Source: Aegicerativicinus sediminis
GTDB taxonomy: Bacteria > Bacteroidota > Bacteroidia > Flavobacteriales > Flavobacteriaceae
DNA: 64,000 nucleotides
Direction of reading: 5' to 3'
NCBI RefSeq assembly: GCF_015476115.1
Contig: NZ_CP064295.1
Coordinates: 1,358,001 to 1,422,000, forward strand
The notes under the pieces are model-generated. The model was given only the letters and a program-made list of their open reading frames with translations, was not told the DNA's origin and ran no database searches. Positions 9,229 to 17,976 of the stretch are shown here, in pieces. Position numbers and translations under genes: made by a program. Numbering within the stretch: position 1 is the stretch's first letter; each line of letters starts with the position of its first letter.

Positions 9229-10389
9229 TTGTTACATTCTGAACTTTTATCAACAGCTCATGAAATTCCCGAAGGTTGGGATGATATAGGGAATGATAAT
9301 CTTCTGAAAAAAGAATTCCTAATAGCGCTAGAACAAGGATCCCCGGGCAATATCCATAATTATTATCTAGCAGTTTTTAAAGATGGAAAAATAGTTGGCA
9401 GAGCCCTTTTTCAGCATGTAAAACTAAATGTCGGCAATATGTTGAGGTATTGGCCTGATAACCGATTTGTAATCAAGATAAAATCAACCCTATCATGCCT
9501 TTTAAAGGGACATATTTTGGTCTGTGGAAATTTGACACATACTGGACAGCATTTATTTGATTATGATAAGAGTAAAATATCACCATCAGATTGGTCTAAT
9601 ATCCTAAAAAAATCTGTTGATAGGCATATCGCTGAACTGCGGGCACGGGGCATTAAAATTCAAATGGTTCTATTAAAAGATTTTAACGATTCATTTAATG
9701 GATTAGATTTCAGTATTCTTGACAAAGAGTGGTGTGGTTATAAAGCCTATGTTCAGCCAAGCATGGAGCTTCTAATCCCTTCCAATTGGACGGAACATTC
9801 GTCCTACACAGGCGTATTGACTAAAAAATATAGGCGACGTTATTTAACGGCGAGGAGGAAAATCAAGGATTTAAAACTTAAAGAGCTTGATTTAGCCTCT
9901 CTAAGAAGGGAACAAGATATTTTGCATTCACTTTATCTCAATGTTTCAAATAATGCAAAATTCAACACTTTTGTGCTTCCATCCGACCATTTTGTTAGAT
10001 ATAAAGACAAACTGGGAGATAATTTTAAGGTTTTCGGTTATTATGAGGACGGTAAATTAATAGGTTTTTATACCCTTATCCTTAATGGTGATATACTAGA
10101 GACCTATTTTTTGGGTTATAATTCGGAATGTTTAAAAGAGCGTCAACTTTATCTAAATATGTTGTACGGCATGCTAGAATATGCTATTGATAATAAATTC
10201 CAAAAAGTTGTCTATGCGCGAACCGCATTGGAAATCAAGAGTTCAGTAGGAGCGGAGGCTAAGCCGATGTTCATGTATATCTTTCATACTAATAGGTTAT
10301 GGAATATAGCTTTAAAACCAATATTTAATTGGCTTAATCCGGAGGAAAACTGGATTCCGAGAAATCCTTTCAGACAGGATTTTACTTGA
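9229..10389 (+). CDS. FemAB/GNAT-like acyltransferase family protein
   Basis: The 386-residue protein has no signal peptide and resembles the FemAB-like/BioF2-like acetyltransferase group (often annotated GNAT or peptidogalycan biosynthesis protein). The supporting region is roughly 190-350, with YTGVLTKKYRRR, then VFGYYEDGKLIGFYTLILNG and a YNMLYGMLEYA-like helix. The substrate is unknown. The upstream frame runs back to a stop at 9175 and contains no ATG or GTG, so the TTG at 9229 is the best available start. It would sit just after the possible terminator of the previous gene, so the start is uncertain. Confidence 0.7.
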   Translation: MLHSELLSTAHEIPEGWDDIGNDNLLKKEFLIALEQGSPGNIHNYYLAVFKDGKIVGRALFQHVKLNVGNMLRYWPDNRFVIKIKSTLSCLLKGHILVCGNLTHTGQHLFDYDKSKISPSDWSNILKKSVDRHIAELRARGIKIQMVLLKDFNDSFNGLDFSILDKEWCGYKAYVQPSMELLIPSNWTEHSSYTGVLTKKYRRRYLTARRKIKDLKLKELDLASLRREQDILHSLYLNVSNNAKFNTFVLPSDHFVRYKDKLGDNFKVFGYYEDGKLIGFYTLILNGDILETYFLGYNSECLKERQLYLNMLYGMLEYAIDNKFQKVVYARTALEIKSSVGAEAKPMFMYIFHTNRLWNIALKPIFNWLNPEENWIPRNPFRQDFT

Positions 10390-10441
10390 TAGGGTTAAGC
10401 ATTATTAGTATCTTAAGGCTTTATATGAAAGAAGACTTATC

Positions 10442-10645
10442 ATGAAAAAGACGCAACAATTACTCACGGAAATATCCACTTTGTTAAGACAAATTGAAGA
10501 AGAGCATCCAGAACTCTATAAATATCTTGATGAAACTCCAATGACAATACCGGATATGGAAAACCCAGATATAGACCAAAACACTTTAAACGAATATTTG
10601 GAGAGCCTAAAGAGCATGGTTGACAATTATGAAAAAGAACATTAA
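10442..10645 (+). CDS. Small acidic hypothetical protein (67 aa)
   Basis: The predicted protein is short, highly charged and acidic, with no membrane segment or signal. An N-terminal amphipathic helix (MKKTQQLLTEISTLLRQIEEE) is followed by a proline-containing turn and a second helix. It has an ATG start, lies 52 nt after the acyltransferase gene, and ends directly at a strong terminator, all of which support a real gene. I cannot assign a function. Confidence 0.65.
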   Translation: MKKTQQLLTEISTLLRQIEEEHPELYKYLDETPMTIPDMENPDIDQNTLNEYLESLKSMVDNYEKEH

Positions 10646-10668
10646 AAAAAGCCCCTCAGGGGCTTTTT
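10646..10668. terminator. Bidirectional intrinsic terminator
   Basis: AAAAAGCCCC, a TCA loop and GGGGCTTTTT form a near-perfect symmetric hairpin with A and T runs on the two sides. It can end both the plus-strand 67-aa gene and the convergent SPFH gene. Confidence 0.9.
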
Positions 10669-10671
10669 AAT

Positions 10672-11598
10672 TTAAGATTCTTTATTCTCACGGGCACGCT
10701 TCATTGCTTCCCCAATTTGATTACTTGCCGCAAAGCTTGCAACCATATTGTTTAGCATATCGCTCCCTGCTTGAGGAGAGTTTGGCAACAAGATTAAATT
10801 GCTGTTTGTTTCTTCACCTATCGACTGCAGGGTGTCATAATGCTGGGTAACAACTATAAGCGCAGATGCTTCTTGTGAATTGATACCAACTCTATTCAAA
10901 ACCTCTACGGACTCTTCCAGGCCGCGTGCAATTTCACGTCTTTGGTCGGCTATACCTTGACCTTGTAAACGCTTACTTTCTGCCTCGGCCTTAGCTTTTT
11001 CAACAATTAATATTCGTTGAGCGTCTCCTTCATATTGTGCAGCGATTTTTTCGCGTTCTGCTGCGTTAATACGGTTCATAGCTGTTTTTACCTGAGCATC
11101 AGGATCTATATCTGTAACGAGAGTTTTAATTATGTCGAAGCCATATTCCAGCATGGCGTCATTCAATTCAGATTTTACCGCAATAGCTATGTCGTCTTTC
11201 TTTAAGAACACATCGTCCAATTTCATTTTTGGCACTTCAGCACGCACAACGTCGAAAACATAACTTGTTATTTGATCATGGGGATAATCGAGTTTGTAAA
11301 AGGCGTCATAAACCTTTGTTTTAATGACAACGAATTGAACAGAAACTTTTAGACGCACAAAAACATCGTCCTTTGTTTTGGTTTCCACAATAACATCCAA
11401 TTGCTGTATTTTAAGACTTAGTCTTCCAGCCACGCGATCAATAATTGGAATTTTCATTTGCAGGCCAGATGGCTTAATTGCCTGAAACCTACCGAAACGT
11501 TCAATTATTGCTGAAGTTTGCTGCCTCACAATAAAGAAAGAAGAAAGAAGGATGATAAGACCAATAAACAGGATCGGAATTAAAATGTAAGAGCCCAT
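10672..11598 (-). CDS. SPFH/band 7 domain protein (stomatin/QmcA-like)
   Basis: The 308-residue protein has one N-terminal membrane anchor (about 4-25), followed directly by an SPFH domain (about 27-190). The QQTSAIIERFGRF opening and the VFVRLKVSVQF and DVVRAEVPKMKLDDVF motifs are typical. A helical E/A/K-rich segment (about 175-240) likely mediates oligomerisation. Family members form membrane microdomain scaffolds or protease-regulating rings. The C-terminal region lacks the NfeD-partner signature, and no nfeD gene is adjacent. The specific role is unknown. Confidence 0.92.
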   Translation of the reverse strand: MGSYILIPILFIGLIILLSSFFIVRQQTSAIIERFGRFQAIKPSGLQMKIPIIDRVAGRLSLKIQQLDVIVETKTKDDVFVRLKVSVQFVVIKTKVYDAFYKLDYPHDQITSYVFDVVRAEVPKMKLDDVFLKKDDIAIAVKSELNDAMLEYGFDIIKTLVTDIDPDAQVKTAMNRINAAEREKIAAQYEGDAQRILIVEKAKAEAESKRLQGQGIADQRREIARGLEESVEVLNRVGINSQEASALIVVTQHYDTLQSIGEETNSNLILLPNSPQAGSDMLNNMVASFAASNQIGEAMKRARENKES

Positions 11599-11644
11599 GA
11601 TAGTGAATTTAAATGGTTAAAAAATCAGGATTACTAATTTACGC

Positions 11645-11652
11645 TATATTTG
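11645..11652 (+). promoter_or_regulatory. -7 element of the outer-membrane barrel gene
   Basis: TATATTTG matches TAnnTTTG and lies 19 nt before the ATG at 11672. No clear -33 TTG is visible at the usual spacing. Confidence 0.45.
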
Positions 11653-11671
11653 TCGCAATAAGTTTTATATT

Positions 11672-12361
11672 ATGCTTAAAAGACATTGTATATTATTAGT
11701 ATTGGTTACCATAGGTTTTGTTACAGTTTCCTTTGCACAACACCAAAGATATGCCATTAGAAACGGGATTGGTCTTTTTGGAGGGTTAACCCAATTTGAT
11801 ATAAATACAGATAATTTTAAAACAGAAAGTTCCCAAGGCTGGATTGCAGGGCTTGCGGCAACAGTTGATTTGCCACATAAATGGTACACAGTTAGTTATA
11901 ACATACAACTGTCTCAAAATAATTTGGATGTTTATGCCAATCTCCCCGGTGGATTGGAAACGTCTATTGAGCCGATTGAATATAAAATTTTCACCACCCA
12001 AGTAGCATTTCTATTTCATTTGAAATTGTTGCAAGATTATATCACCATTGATTTGGGCCCCATGCTGCAATACAATAGCGAAATGGAATTGAAGAATGAT
12101 GGTGATCAAGACAAAATTCTTTCCACTTATAATAATCTCACCGCCGGTGACATTTCTAATATCACCAAATTTAATGTCAATGGCGCTGTTGGTATTACAG
12201 CGGGCTTCAAAGGATTTAAACTTAGGGGACAGTATATTCATGGGTTCACCAACATACTGAACAAGCTAAATAAGGATAATTTAGACACCTCTGGATCTGG
12301 AGGTTCAAAATTTAAGGGAAATCAATCTATGTTGGCCTTTACTGCAATGATTATATTGTAG
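11672..12361 (+). CDS. Outer-membrane beta-barrel protein (PorT/OmpW-like)
   Basis: The 229-residue protein has a signal peptide ending near SFAQ (residue 23) and then alternating hydrophobic strands such as IGLFGGLTQFDI, YTVSYNIQLSQ and AVGITAGFKGFKL. It ends with a hydrophobic strand (LAFTAMIIL), as expected for insertion by BAM. This matches the small porin-family barrels common in Bacteroidota. Cargo or partner is unknown. It is divergent from the SPFH gene, and its stop lies 1 nt from the stop of convergent gltX. Confidence 0.8.
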   Translation: MLKRHCILLVLVTIGFVTVSFAQHQRYAIRNGIGLFGGLTQFDINTDNFKTESSQGWIAGLAATVDLPHKWYTVSYNIQLSQNNLDVYANLPGGLETSIEPIEYKIFTTQVAFLFHLKLLQDYITIDLGPMLQYNSEMELKNDGDQDKILSTYNNLTAGDISNITKFNVNGAVGITAGFKGFKLRGQYIHGFTNILNKLNKDNLDTSGSGGSKFKGNQSMLAFTAMIIL

Positions 12362-12362
12362 T

Positions 12363-13877
12363 TTAGATAGATTGGATTAGCTTTTCAATACGTGAGACTG
12401 ACTCGTTTTTACCTATTAAAAACATAATCTCAAACACATCTATTCCTTGCAGGGAACCAACTAATGCCACTCTTAAAGGCATCATTACCTTTCCAAAACC
12501 AAGGCCTTCCGTTTTAATCCATTCTTTTACCTGAGATTCTATATTGTCTTTAGTAAATTCATGCAGATGAACCACGATATCTCTTACCTTTGAAAGTATG
12601 GTGGCGGTGTCATCCTTTATAGCCTTTTTTATGGCGGTTTCATCATAATCCCTGGGAGCCTTAAAAAAATACCGGGTAAGGTCCCATAAATCTGAAGTTA
12701 GATTTGCACGCTCCTTAACAAGGCCAGCTACTAACTCGATATATTGAGGATCCATCTCTTTTAGTTCAGCTCTGCTAGATTGTAAAATTTTTGCTAATTG
12801 AACATCTGTACTATTTTGAATGTAATGGTGGTTAAACCATTTTACTTTATCTGGGTCAAACCGAGAACCTGCCTTGTTTACTTTATCGAAACTAAATGCT
12901 TCAACTAATTCATCTATAGAGAAAATTTCCTGTTCCGTGCCAGGATTCCATCCTAAGAAGGCCAAGAAGTTAATTAGTGCTTCTGGCAGATAACCTTCTT
13001 CTCTGAAACCCTTGGCAATATCTCCATTTTTTGGATCCCTCCATTCCAACGGAAAAACGGGAAAACCTAAAGCATCGCCATCTCGCTTACTCAATTTTCC
13101 TTTGCCGGACGGTTTAAGTATGAGGGGAAGATGGGCAAAAATTGGCGCTTCCCATCCGAAGGATCGATATAACATATAGTGTAAGGCTAGTGAAGGCAAC
13201 CATTCTTCGCCCCGGATTACATGGGTAATTTCCATTAGGTGGTCATCGACAATATTGGCTAAATGGTAGGTTGGCATACCATCGCTTTTAAACAATACCT
13301 TGTCATCTAAAATACTAGTATCTATGGTAATTTCTCCACGGACCAAATCATTTAAAAGAATGGTTTCATTCTCTGGAGATTTAAAGCGGATTACATATTC
13401 ATCCCCGTTTTGTATTAGTTGCTCAACTTCTTCTTTTGAAAGGGAAAGGCTATTTTTTAGCTTCAATCGATTGTGCCAATTATAGATAAATGTTTTTCCT
13501 TTAGCTTCATGGTCTTTTCTGTGAAAATCTAACGTTTCAGCTGTATCAAAGGCATAATATGCATATCCATTCTCTACCAATTTTTCAGCATATTTCCTAT
13601 AGACTGCCTTGCGTTCACTTTGTCGGTAAGGCCCATTTTCTCTTTCTTTACCGGGACCTTCATCAAATGGAATACCACACCAATTTAAAGATTCTACAAT
13701 GTAATCCTCAGCTCCTTCTACATAGCGATTCTGATCTGTATCTTCTATTCTTAATACAAAGTCACCACCGTGTTTTTTCGCAAATAAAAAATTGAAAAGA
13801 GCGGTCCTAACCCCTCCTATATGCAAAGGCCCAGTTGGGCTAGGTGCAAAGCGAACCCTAACTTTAGTTTCCATCAT
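12363..13877 (-). CDS. gltX: Glutamyl-tRNA synthetase
   Basis: This class I synthetase charges tRNA-Glu. It has the RFAPSPTGPLHIGG signature at about 9-22 and KLSKR at about 260-265. RIEDTDQNR and the GEEWLPSLALH region are also typical. The 504-residue length is normal for a discriminating bacterial GluRS. Two ATGs are adjacent at the start (13877 and 13874). Glutamine charging is handled separately by glnS in this window. Confidence 0.97.
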   Translation of the reverse strand: MMETKVRVRFAPSPTGPLHIGGVRTALFNFLFAKKHGGDFVLRIEDTDQNRYVEGAEDYIVESLNWCGIPFDEGPGKERENGPYRQSERKAVYRKYAEKLVENGYAYYAFDTAETLDFHRKDHEAKGKTFIYNWHNRLKLKNSLSLSKEEVEQLIQNGDEYVIRFKSPENETILLNDLVRGEITIDTSILDDKVLFKSDGMPTYHLANIVDDHLMEITHVIRGEEWLPSLALHYMLYRSFGWEAPIFAHLPLILKPSGKGKLSKRDGDALGFPVFPLEWRDPKNGDIAKGFREEGYLPEALINFLAFLGWNPGTEQEIFSIDELVEAFSFDKVNKAGSRFDPDKVKWFNHHYIQNSTDVQLAKILQSSRAELKEMDPQYIELVAGLVKERANLTSDLWDLTRYFFKAPRDYDETAIKKAIKDDTATILSKVRDIVVHLHEFTKDNIESQVKEWIKTEGLGFGKVMMPLRVALVGSLQGIDVFEIMFLIGKNESVSRIEKLIQSI

Positions 13878-13891
13878 CCAAATTTAGGCTG

Positions 13892-13922
13892 CAAAGATAG
13901 AGTAGGAGGTCATAAGGACAAA
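13892..13922 (-). promoter_or_regulatory. Bacteroidota-type promoter of gltX
   Basis: Read on the minus strand, TTTG (13922-13919) is followed by a 19-nt spacer and TATCTTTG (13899-13892). This matches the TTTG/TAnnTTTG consensus at ideal spacing, 14 nt from the gltX ATG. It is the clearest two-element promoter in the window. Confidence 0.75.
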
Positions 13923-14107
13923 GCGACAATCGTCTTAAAAAAGATTTTCTGCAGTTTCCATAAGTAAATTCTCAATTTTACCGTTTATCTTAATTAACAG
14001 AAAGTTAGAAGTTTTAACAGTAAAGCGAATAAAATATTATTGTAGTTTAGTAGTAATTGCACTAAAAAGGGCTTCCTGTACCTGAAATAGTTAATGAAAA
14101 AGGAGTT

Positions 14108-17100
14108 ATGACCAATTTTGAAAGGATACAACACAAGTTAGAACAATTTATTAGGCGCTTTTATGCGAATGAATTGCTTAAAGGGGCAATACTCTTTTTC
14201 GCCATCGGGCTATTGTACCTTATTTTGATTTTAGCTATAGAGTATAATCTATGGCTAAAACCGGCTGCCAGGACTATACTGTTCTGGGTTTTTGTTCTTG
14301 TTGAATTTGGTCTCTTGGTAAAATTCATAATCATACCGTTGGCCAAATTGTTTAAATTGAAAAAGGGCATTGATTATGAAACAGCTTCCAAGATTATTGG
14401 ACGCCATTTCCCAGAAGTTAATGATAAGCTTTTAAACGTACTGCAGCTAAAACACCAATCCTCAACTTCGGAATTATTGATGGCAAGTATTGAGCAGAAA
14501 TCTGCCGATTTGCAACCTGTTCCCTTTAAGTTTGCGGTTAATTTCAAAAACAACTTAAAATACTTGAAGTATGCTGCAATACCCTTGGTTATTATATTGG
14601 TTTCTTGGGTTTCCGGCAAGATAAATTGGTTTGGCGAAAGCTATAAGCGAGTTGTTAATTACCAAACCTCTTACGAGCCTCCAGCGCCATTTCAGTTTTA
14701 TGTCTTAAACGAGGATTTAACCGCTATTGAAAACGAAGAATTTACTCTTAGGATTTCTGCTGCCGGGAATGTTGTTCCTGACAATGCCCAAATAAATTAT
14801 GATGGTCAAACCTATTTTCTTCAGAATTTACAACCAGGTCAGTTTCAATACAATTTTCCTAGATTAAAGGAGGGTGTGTCTTTCAATTTAATGGCTAACG
14901 GTATTACCTCTAAAGACTATGAGATTGTTGTTTTAAAAGTTCCCTCAATGGTAAATTTTGAAATGGTTTTAGATTACCCCTCGTATACCCGTAAGAAAGA
15001 TGAGACAATTAAAGGTTCAGGAAATGCAACAGTTCCTGAGGGCACTTCTATTAAATGGAAGATCATAACAGAGTCGACCACCGATGTGCGGTTCTATGCT
15101 CAAGATTCCGCTTTTTTTCAAAAAGAGGAGGATGCTTTTATTTATGATAAATCGATATTTAATAGCATTAATTATAGCATAAGTTCAAGCAATGAAGATT
15201 TAAAGGATTATGAACAGTTAGAATTTGCTATATCCGTGGTTAAGGATCAGTATCCGGAGTTGATTGTTAAATCTGAACGTGATTCTGTAAATCAAAGGAC
15301 GCTTTATTTTTTAGGACAGGCGAGCGATGATTATGGAATATCTAAACTTCAATTGGTTTATTATCCTGAAAACCATGAAGATAGGGTAAAAAATATAGAT
15401 TTGATTGTTTCCAATTCCAATTTCTCTGAATTTTCTGCTGTGTTCCCCGCAAATTTAGATTTGGAAGATGGGGTTAATTACAATCTTTATTTACAGTTGT
15501 TCGACAACGACCCCTTTCATGGTAATAAAAGTGTAAAAAGCACGGTCTTTAGTTATAGAAAATTAACCAAGGATGAGGAGAATGAATTTAATCTTAATCA
15601 ACAAAAGGAAACAATACAGGAGCTGAATGATTCTTTTGACAAATTAAACGATCAGGATAAAAGGCTTGAAGAATTGTCTAAAACCCAGAAGGAAAAGGAG
15701 CAACTTAACTTCAATGACCGTAAGAATTTTGAAAGTTTTTTTAAGAGACAAAAGGAGCAGGAACAGTTAATGCAAAACTTCAACAAGCAATTAAAAGAAA
15801 ACATTCAAGATTTTGAGAATGATAAAACTAATGATCAATTTAAAGAAGATCTTTTAAAGCGCCTTGAAGAAAATGAGGAGCAGCTTCAGGAGGATGAGAA
15901 ACTTCTTGAAGAGTTAGAAAAATTACAGGAGAAAATCCAAAAAGAAGATTTTTCTCAAAAGCTTGAGGAATTAGCCAAACAAAACAAGAACAAGAAGAGG
16001 AGTCTTGAGCAAATTTTAGAGCTTACAAAACGCTATTTTGTTTCAGCTAAAGCGGCAAAAATTCAGTCGGAACTAGAACAGCTGTCTAAGGATCAAATAG
16101 ATCTTTCCAATAAAGATTTAAAGGAAAATACCAAAGAGAAACAAGACGAGTTAAATGATAGATTTGATAGTCTTGATGAACAATTAGAGGAACTTAATAA
16201 AGACAATAAAGCGTTAAAGAAACCGATGGATCTGCCGGATGATCCGAAGGAATCTGAGAGTATTCAAAAAGACCAAAGGGAAGCCTCTCAGAATCTTGGT
16301 AAGGACAATTCGTCTGGGAACGAGGGTGAGGACTCCCAGCAAGGGCAAGAACAACAGAAGAAGGCTGAGCAGAAACAAAAATCAGCAGGGGATAAAATTA
16401 AAATGTTAAGCGAAAAGCTCCAGCAAATGGCTGCAGCCGGAGGGCAGGAGCAACTGGCCGAAGATGTAGAAATGCTCCGACAGATTCTTGATAATCTTGT
16501 GCTATTCTCTTTTGATGAAGAGGGGTTAATGAAACAGTTTAGAAAAATAAATGTTGATCATAACAATTACGGGAAATTCTTGCGTTCCCAAAATGAATTA
16601 CGCGAGCATTTTGAACATATTGATGACAGCTTGTTTGCACTGTCTTTGAGACAACCAATGATCTCAGAACAAGTAAATAAACAAATTACCAATGTGTTTT
16701 TTAATATTGACAAATCTTTGTCACTTCTCTCAGAAAATCAGCTTTATCAAGGTGTTGCTGCGCAACAATATGTGGTGACAGCAACCAATGAATTGGCAAA
16801 TTTTTTAAGTGATGCGTTAGACAATATGGAACAACAAATGAGTTCTGGCTCTGGGCAAGGTTCCTCTAGTGAAATGCAATTGCCTGACATTATTATGAGT
16901 CAAGAAGAATTGAACCGTCAAATGCAGGAGGGGATGAAGGAAGGCGAACAGAATGAGAAATTGGGAGAAAAGGGAGAAAAGGGCGAAGAAGGGGATAAAG
17001 AAGGTGAACAAAAAGGGGAAAATAATGGTGATGGAAATGAAGGAGATGAGGATGGGGAAAATGGGGATGGCGATCAGCAAAATGAAATCATGAGTGAAAA

Positions 17101-17506
17101 GTTGTTTGAAATTTACCAACGCCAACAAGAGTTGCGAAATCTTTTGGAAGATAAGTTGAAACAAAATGAAGGTGATCCGCAGTTAAGTAAATTGGTTAAG
17201 GATATGGAGAGGGTTGAATTGGAACTTATCAATAAGGGGTTTACTAATCAGACCCTTCAAAGAATGTTAGATTTAAAACACCAATTGTTAAAGTTGGATA
17301 ACGCCACTTTTCTTCAAGAACAAGATGATCAGCGAAAATCTAAAACTAATGATAAAGATTTTGAATTGGGCCCTAACTTGTCGCTCCCAGATGCTAAGAA
17401 GTATTTTAATTCTATTGAAATATTGAATAGGCAGGCCTTACCTTTGCAACCGGTTTATAAGAAGAAGGTTCAAGAATATTTTCGAAAAGACAATGATCAG
17501 TTTTAA
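14108..17506 (+). CDS. DUF4175 family large membrane-anchored coiled-coil protein
   Basis: The 1132-residue protein has two N-terminal membrane helices (about 26-44 and 57-77) and a third near 155-172. A beta-rich middle part (about 190-490) contains two lysine/proline-bounded modules. A very long E/K/Q-rich coiled coil follows (about 500-780), with a G/E/D/N-rich low-complexity segment (about 945-1000) near the end. This layout and the N-terminal sequence match DUF4175. In Bacteroidota such genes often lie near BatA/BatB-type clusters, but none is present here. The function is unknown; an envelope or periplasmic scaffolding role is plausible. An AGGAG precedes the ATG, and the 3' end overlaps ybeY by 14 nt. 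Confidence 0.85.
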   Translation: MTNFERIQHKLEQFIRRFYANELLKGAILFFAIGLLYLILILAIEYNLWLKPAARTILFWVFVLVEFGLLVKFIIIPLAKLFKLKKGIDYETASKIIGRHFPEVNDKLLNVLQLKHQSSTSELLMASIEQKSADLQPVPFKFAVNFKNNLKYLKYAAIPLVIILVSWVSGKINWFGESYKRVVNYQTSYEPPAPFQFYVLNEDLTAIENEEFTLRISAAGNVVPDNAQINYDGQTYFLQNLQPGQFQYNFPRLKEGVSFNLMANGITSKDYEIVVLKVPSMVNFEMVLDYPSYTRKKDETIKGSGNATVPEGTSIKWKIITESTTDVRFYAQDSAFFQKEEDAFIYDKSIFNSINYSISSSNEDLKDYEQLEFAISVVKDQYPELIVKSERDSVNQRTLYFLGQASDDYGISKLQLVYYPENHEDRVKNIDLIVSNSNFSEFSAVFPANLDLEDGVNYNLYLQLFDNDPFHGNKSVKSTVFSYRKLTKDEENEFNLNQQKETIQELNDSFDKLNDQDKRLEELSKTQKEKEQLNFNDRKNFESFFKRQKEQEQLMQNFNKQLKENIQDFENDKTNDQFKEDLLKRLEENEEQLQEDEKLLEELEKLQEKIQKEDFSQKLEELAKQNKNKKRSLEQILELTKRYFVSAKAAKIQSELEQLSKDQIDLSNKDLKENTKEKQDELNDRFDSLDEQLEELNKDNKALKKPMDLPDDPKESESIQKDQREASQNLGKDNSSGNEGEDSQQGQEQQKKAEQKQKSAGDKIKMLSEKLQQMAAAGGQEQLAEDVEMLRQILDNLVLFSFDEEGLMKQFRKINVDHNNYGKFLRSQNELREHFEHIDDSLFALSLRQPMISEQVNKQITNVFFNIDKSLSLLSENQLYQGVAAQQYVVTATNELANFLSDALDNMEQQMSSGSGQGSSSEMQLPDIIMSQEELNRQMQEGMKEGEQNEKLGEKGEKGEEGDKEGEQKGENNGDGNEGDEDGENGDGDQQNEIMSEKLFEIYQRQQELRNLLEDKLKQNEGDPQLSKLVKDMERVELELINKGFTNQTLQRMLDLKHQLLKLDNATFLQEQDDQRKSKTNDKDFELGPNLSLPDAKKYFNSIEILNRQALPLQPVYKKKVQEYFRKDNDQF

Positions 17507-17909
17507 CTACCAAACCGATTTTGAATTGAATAATGAGAAGGCTTATTCAAAATGGATAAGTAATGTAATTCAAAATGAAAACGCTAGTGAAGGAGACATT
17601 AATTATATCTTTTGTACAGATGATTACCTTCTAAAAATTAATCAAGATTATTTGCAACATGATACTTATACCGACATTATTAGTTTTGATTATTCTGTAG
17701 GAAAAGAATTACATGGAGATATTTACATATCAGTTGATAGGGTTAAAGAAAACTCTTTGCTTTATGGTGAATCTTTCCATTCTGAACTTAAAAGAGTAAT
17801 GGTCCATGGTGTGCTTCATTATTGTGGTTACAAGGATAAAAGCCCTGAAGATGTTTCTTTAATGCGCGGCAAAGAGGAACTCTATATGGCATCGTTTTCA
17901 GAAGTTTAG
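17493..17909 (+). CDS. ybeY: Endoribonuclease YbeY (16S rRNA maturation)
   Basis: YbeY is a metal-dependent RNase for 16S rRNA 3' processing and ribosome quality control. The zinc site is visible as HGVLHYCGYKD, with H105, H109 and D115 in the H-x3-H-x5-[HD] arrangement; the third ligand is Asp instead of the commoner His. Length (138 aa) is normal. The start overlaps the end of the DUF4175 gene by 14 nt, so the two are translationally linked. Confidence 0.95.
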   Translation: MISFNYQTDFELNNEKAYSKWISNVIQNENASEGDINYIFCTDDYLLKINQDYLQHDTYTDIISFDYSVGKELHGDIYISVDRVKENSLLYGESFHSELKRVMVHGVLHYCGYKDKSPEDVSLMRGKEELYMASFSEV

Positions 17910-17919
17910 TTTTCGGTGT

Positions 17920-17927
17920 ATATTTGC
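17920..17927 (+). promoter_or_regulatory. -7 element of mnmG
   Basis: TATATTTG matches TAnnTTTG and lies 49 nt upstream of the mnmG ATG at 17977. If it is used, the first parS site at 17949-17964 falls inside the mnmG 5' leader. Confidence 0.45.
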
Positions 17928-17948
17928 CGACATTTTACACAAGTGGAT

Positions 17949-17964
17949 TGTTCCACGTGAAACA
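17949..17964. other. parS: parS centromere-like site 1 (ParB-binding)
   Basis: The 16 bases TGTTCCACGTGAAACA match the canonical chromosomal parS consensus TGTTnCACGTGAAACA at every position. The same form occurs as Bacillus subtilis Spo0J sites. It lies in the 67-nt gap between ybeY and the mnmG start. Site identity is seen directly; ParB binding is inferred from the very strong conservation of parS across phyla. Confidence 0.92.
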
Positions 17965-17976
17965 TTGTTCGATTTT

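Noticed and set aside
14094-14111. Five-codon micro-ORF overlapping the DUF4175 start
   Set aside because: It encodes only MKKEL and its codons contain the AGGAG ribosome-binding region; it is best explained as a by-product of the leader, with no sign of attenuation.
16817-17164. Open frame of 115 codons on the minus strand inside the DUF4175 gene
   Set aside because: It mirrors the low-complexity E/G/Q-rich coding region, has F/L/I-rich composition with no known motif, and lies fully within a real gene.
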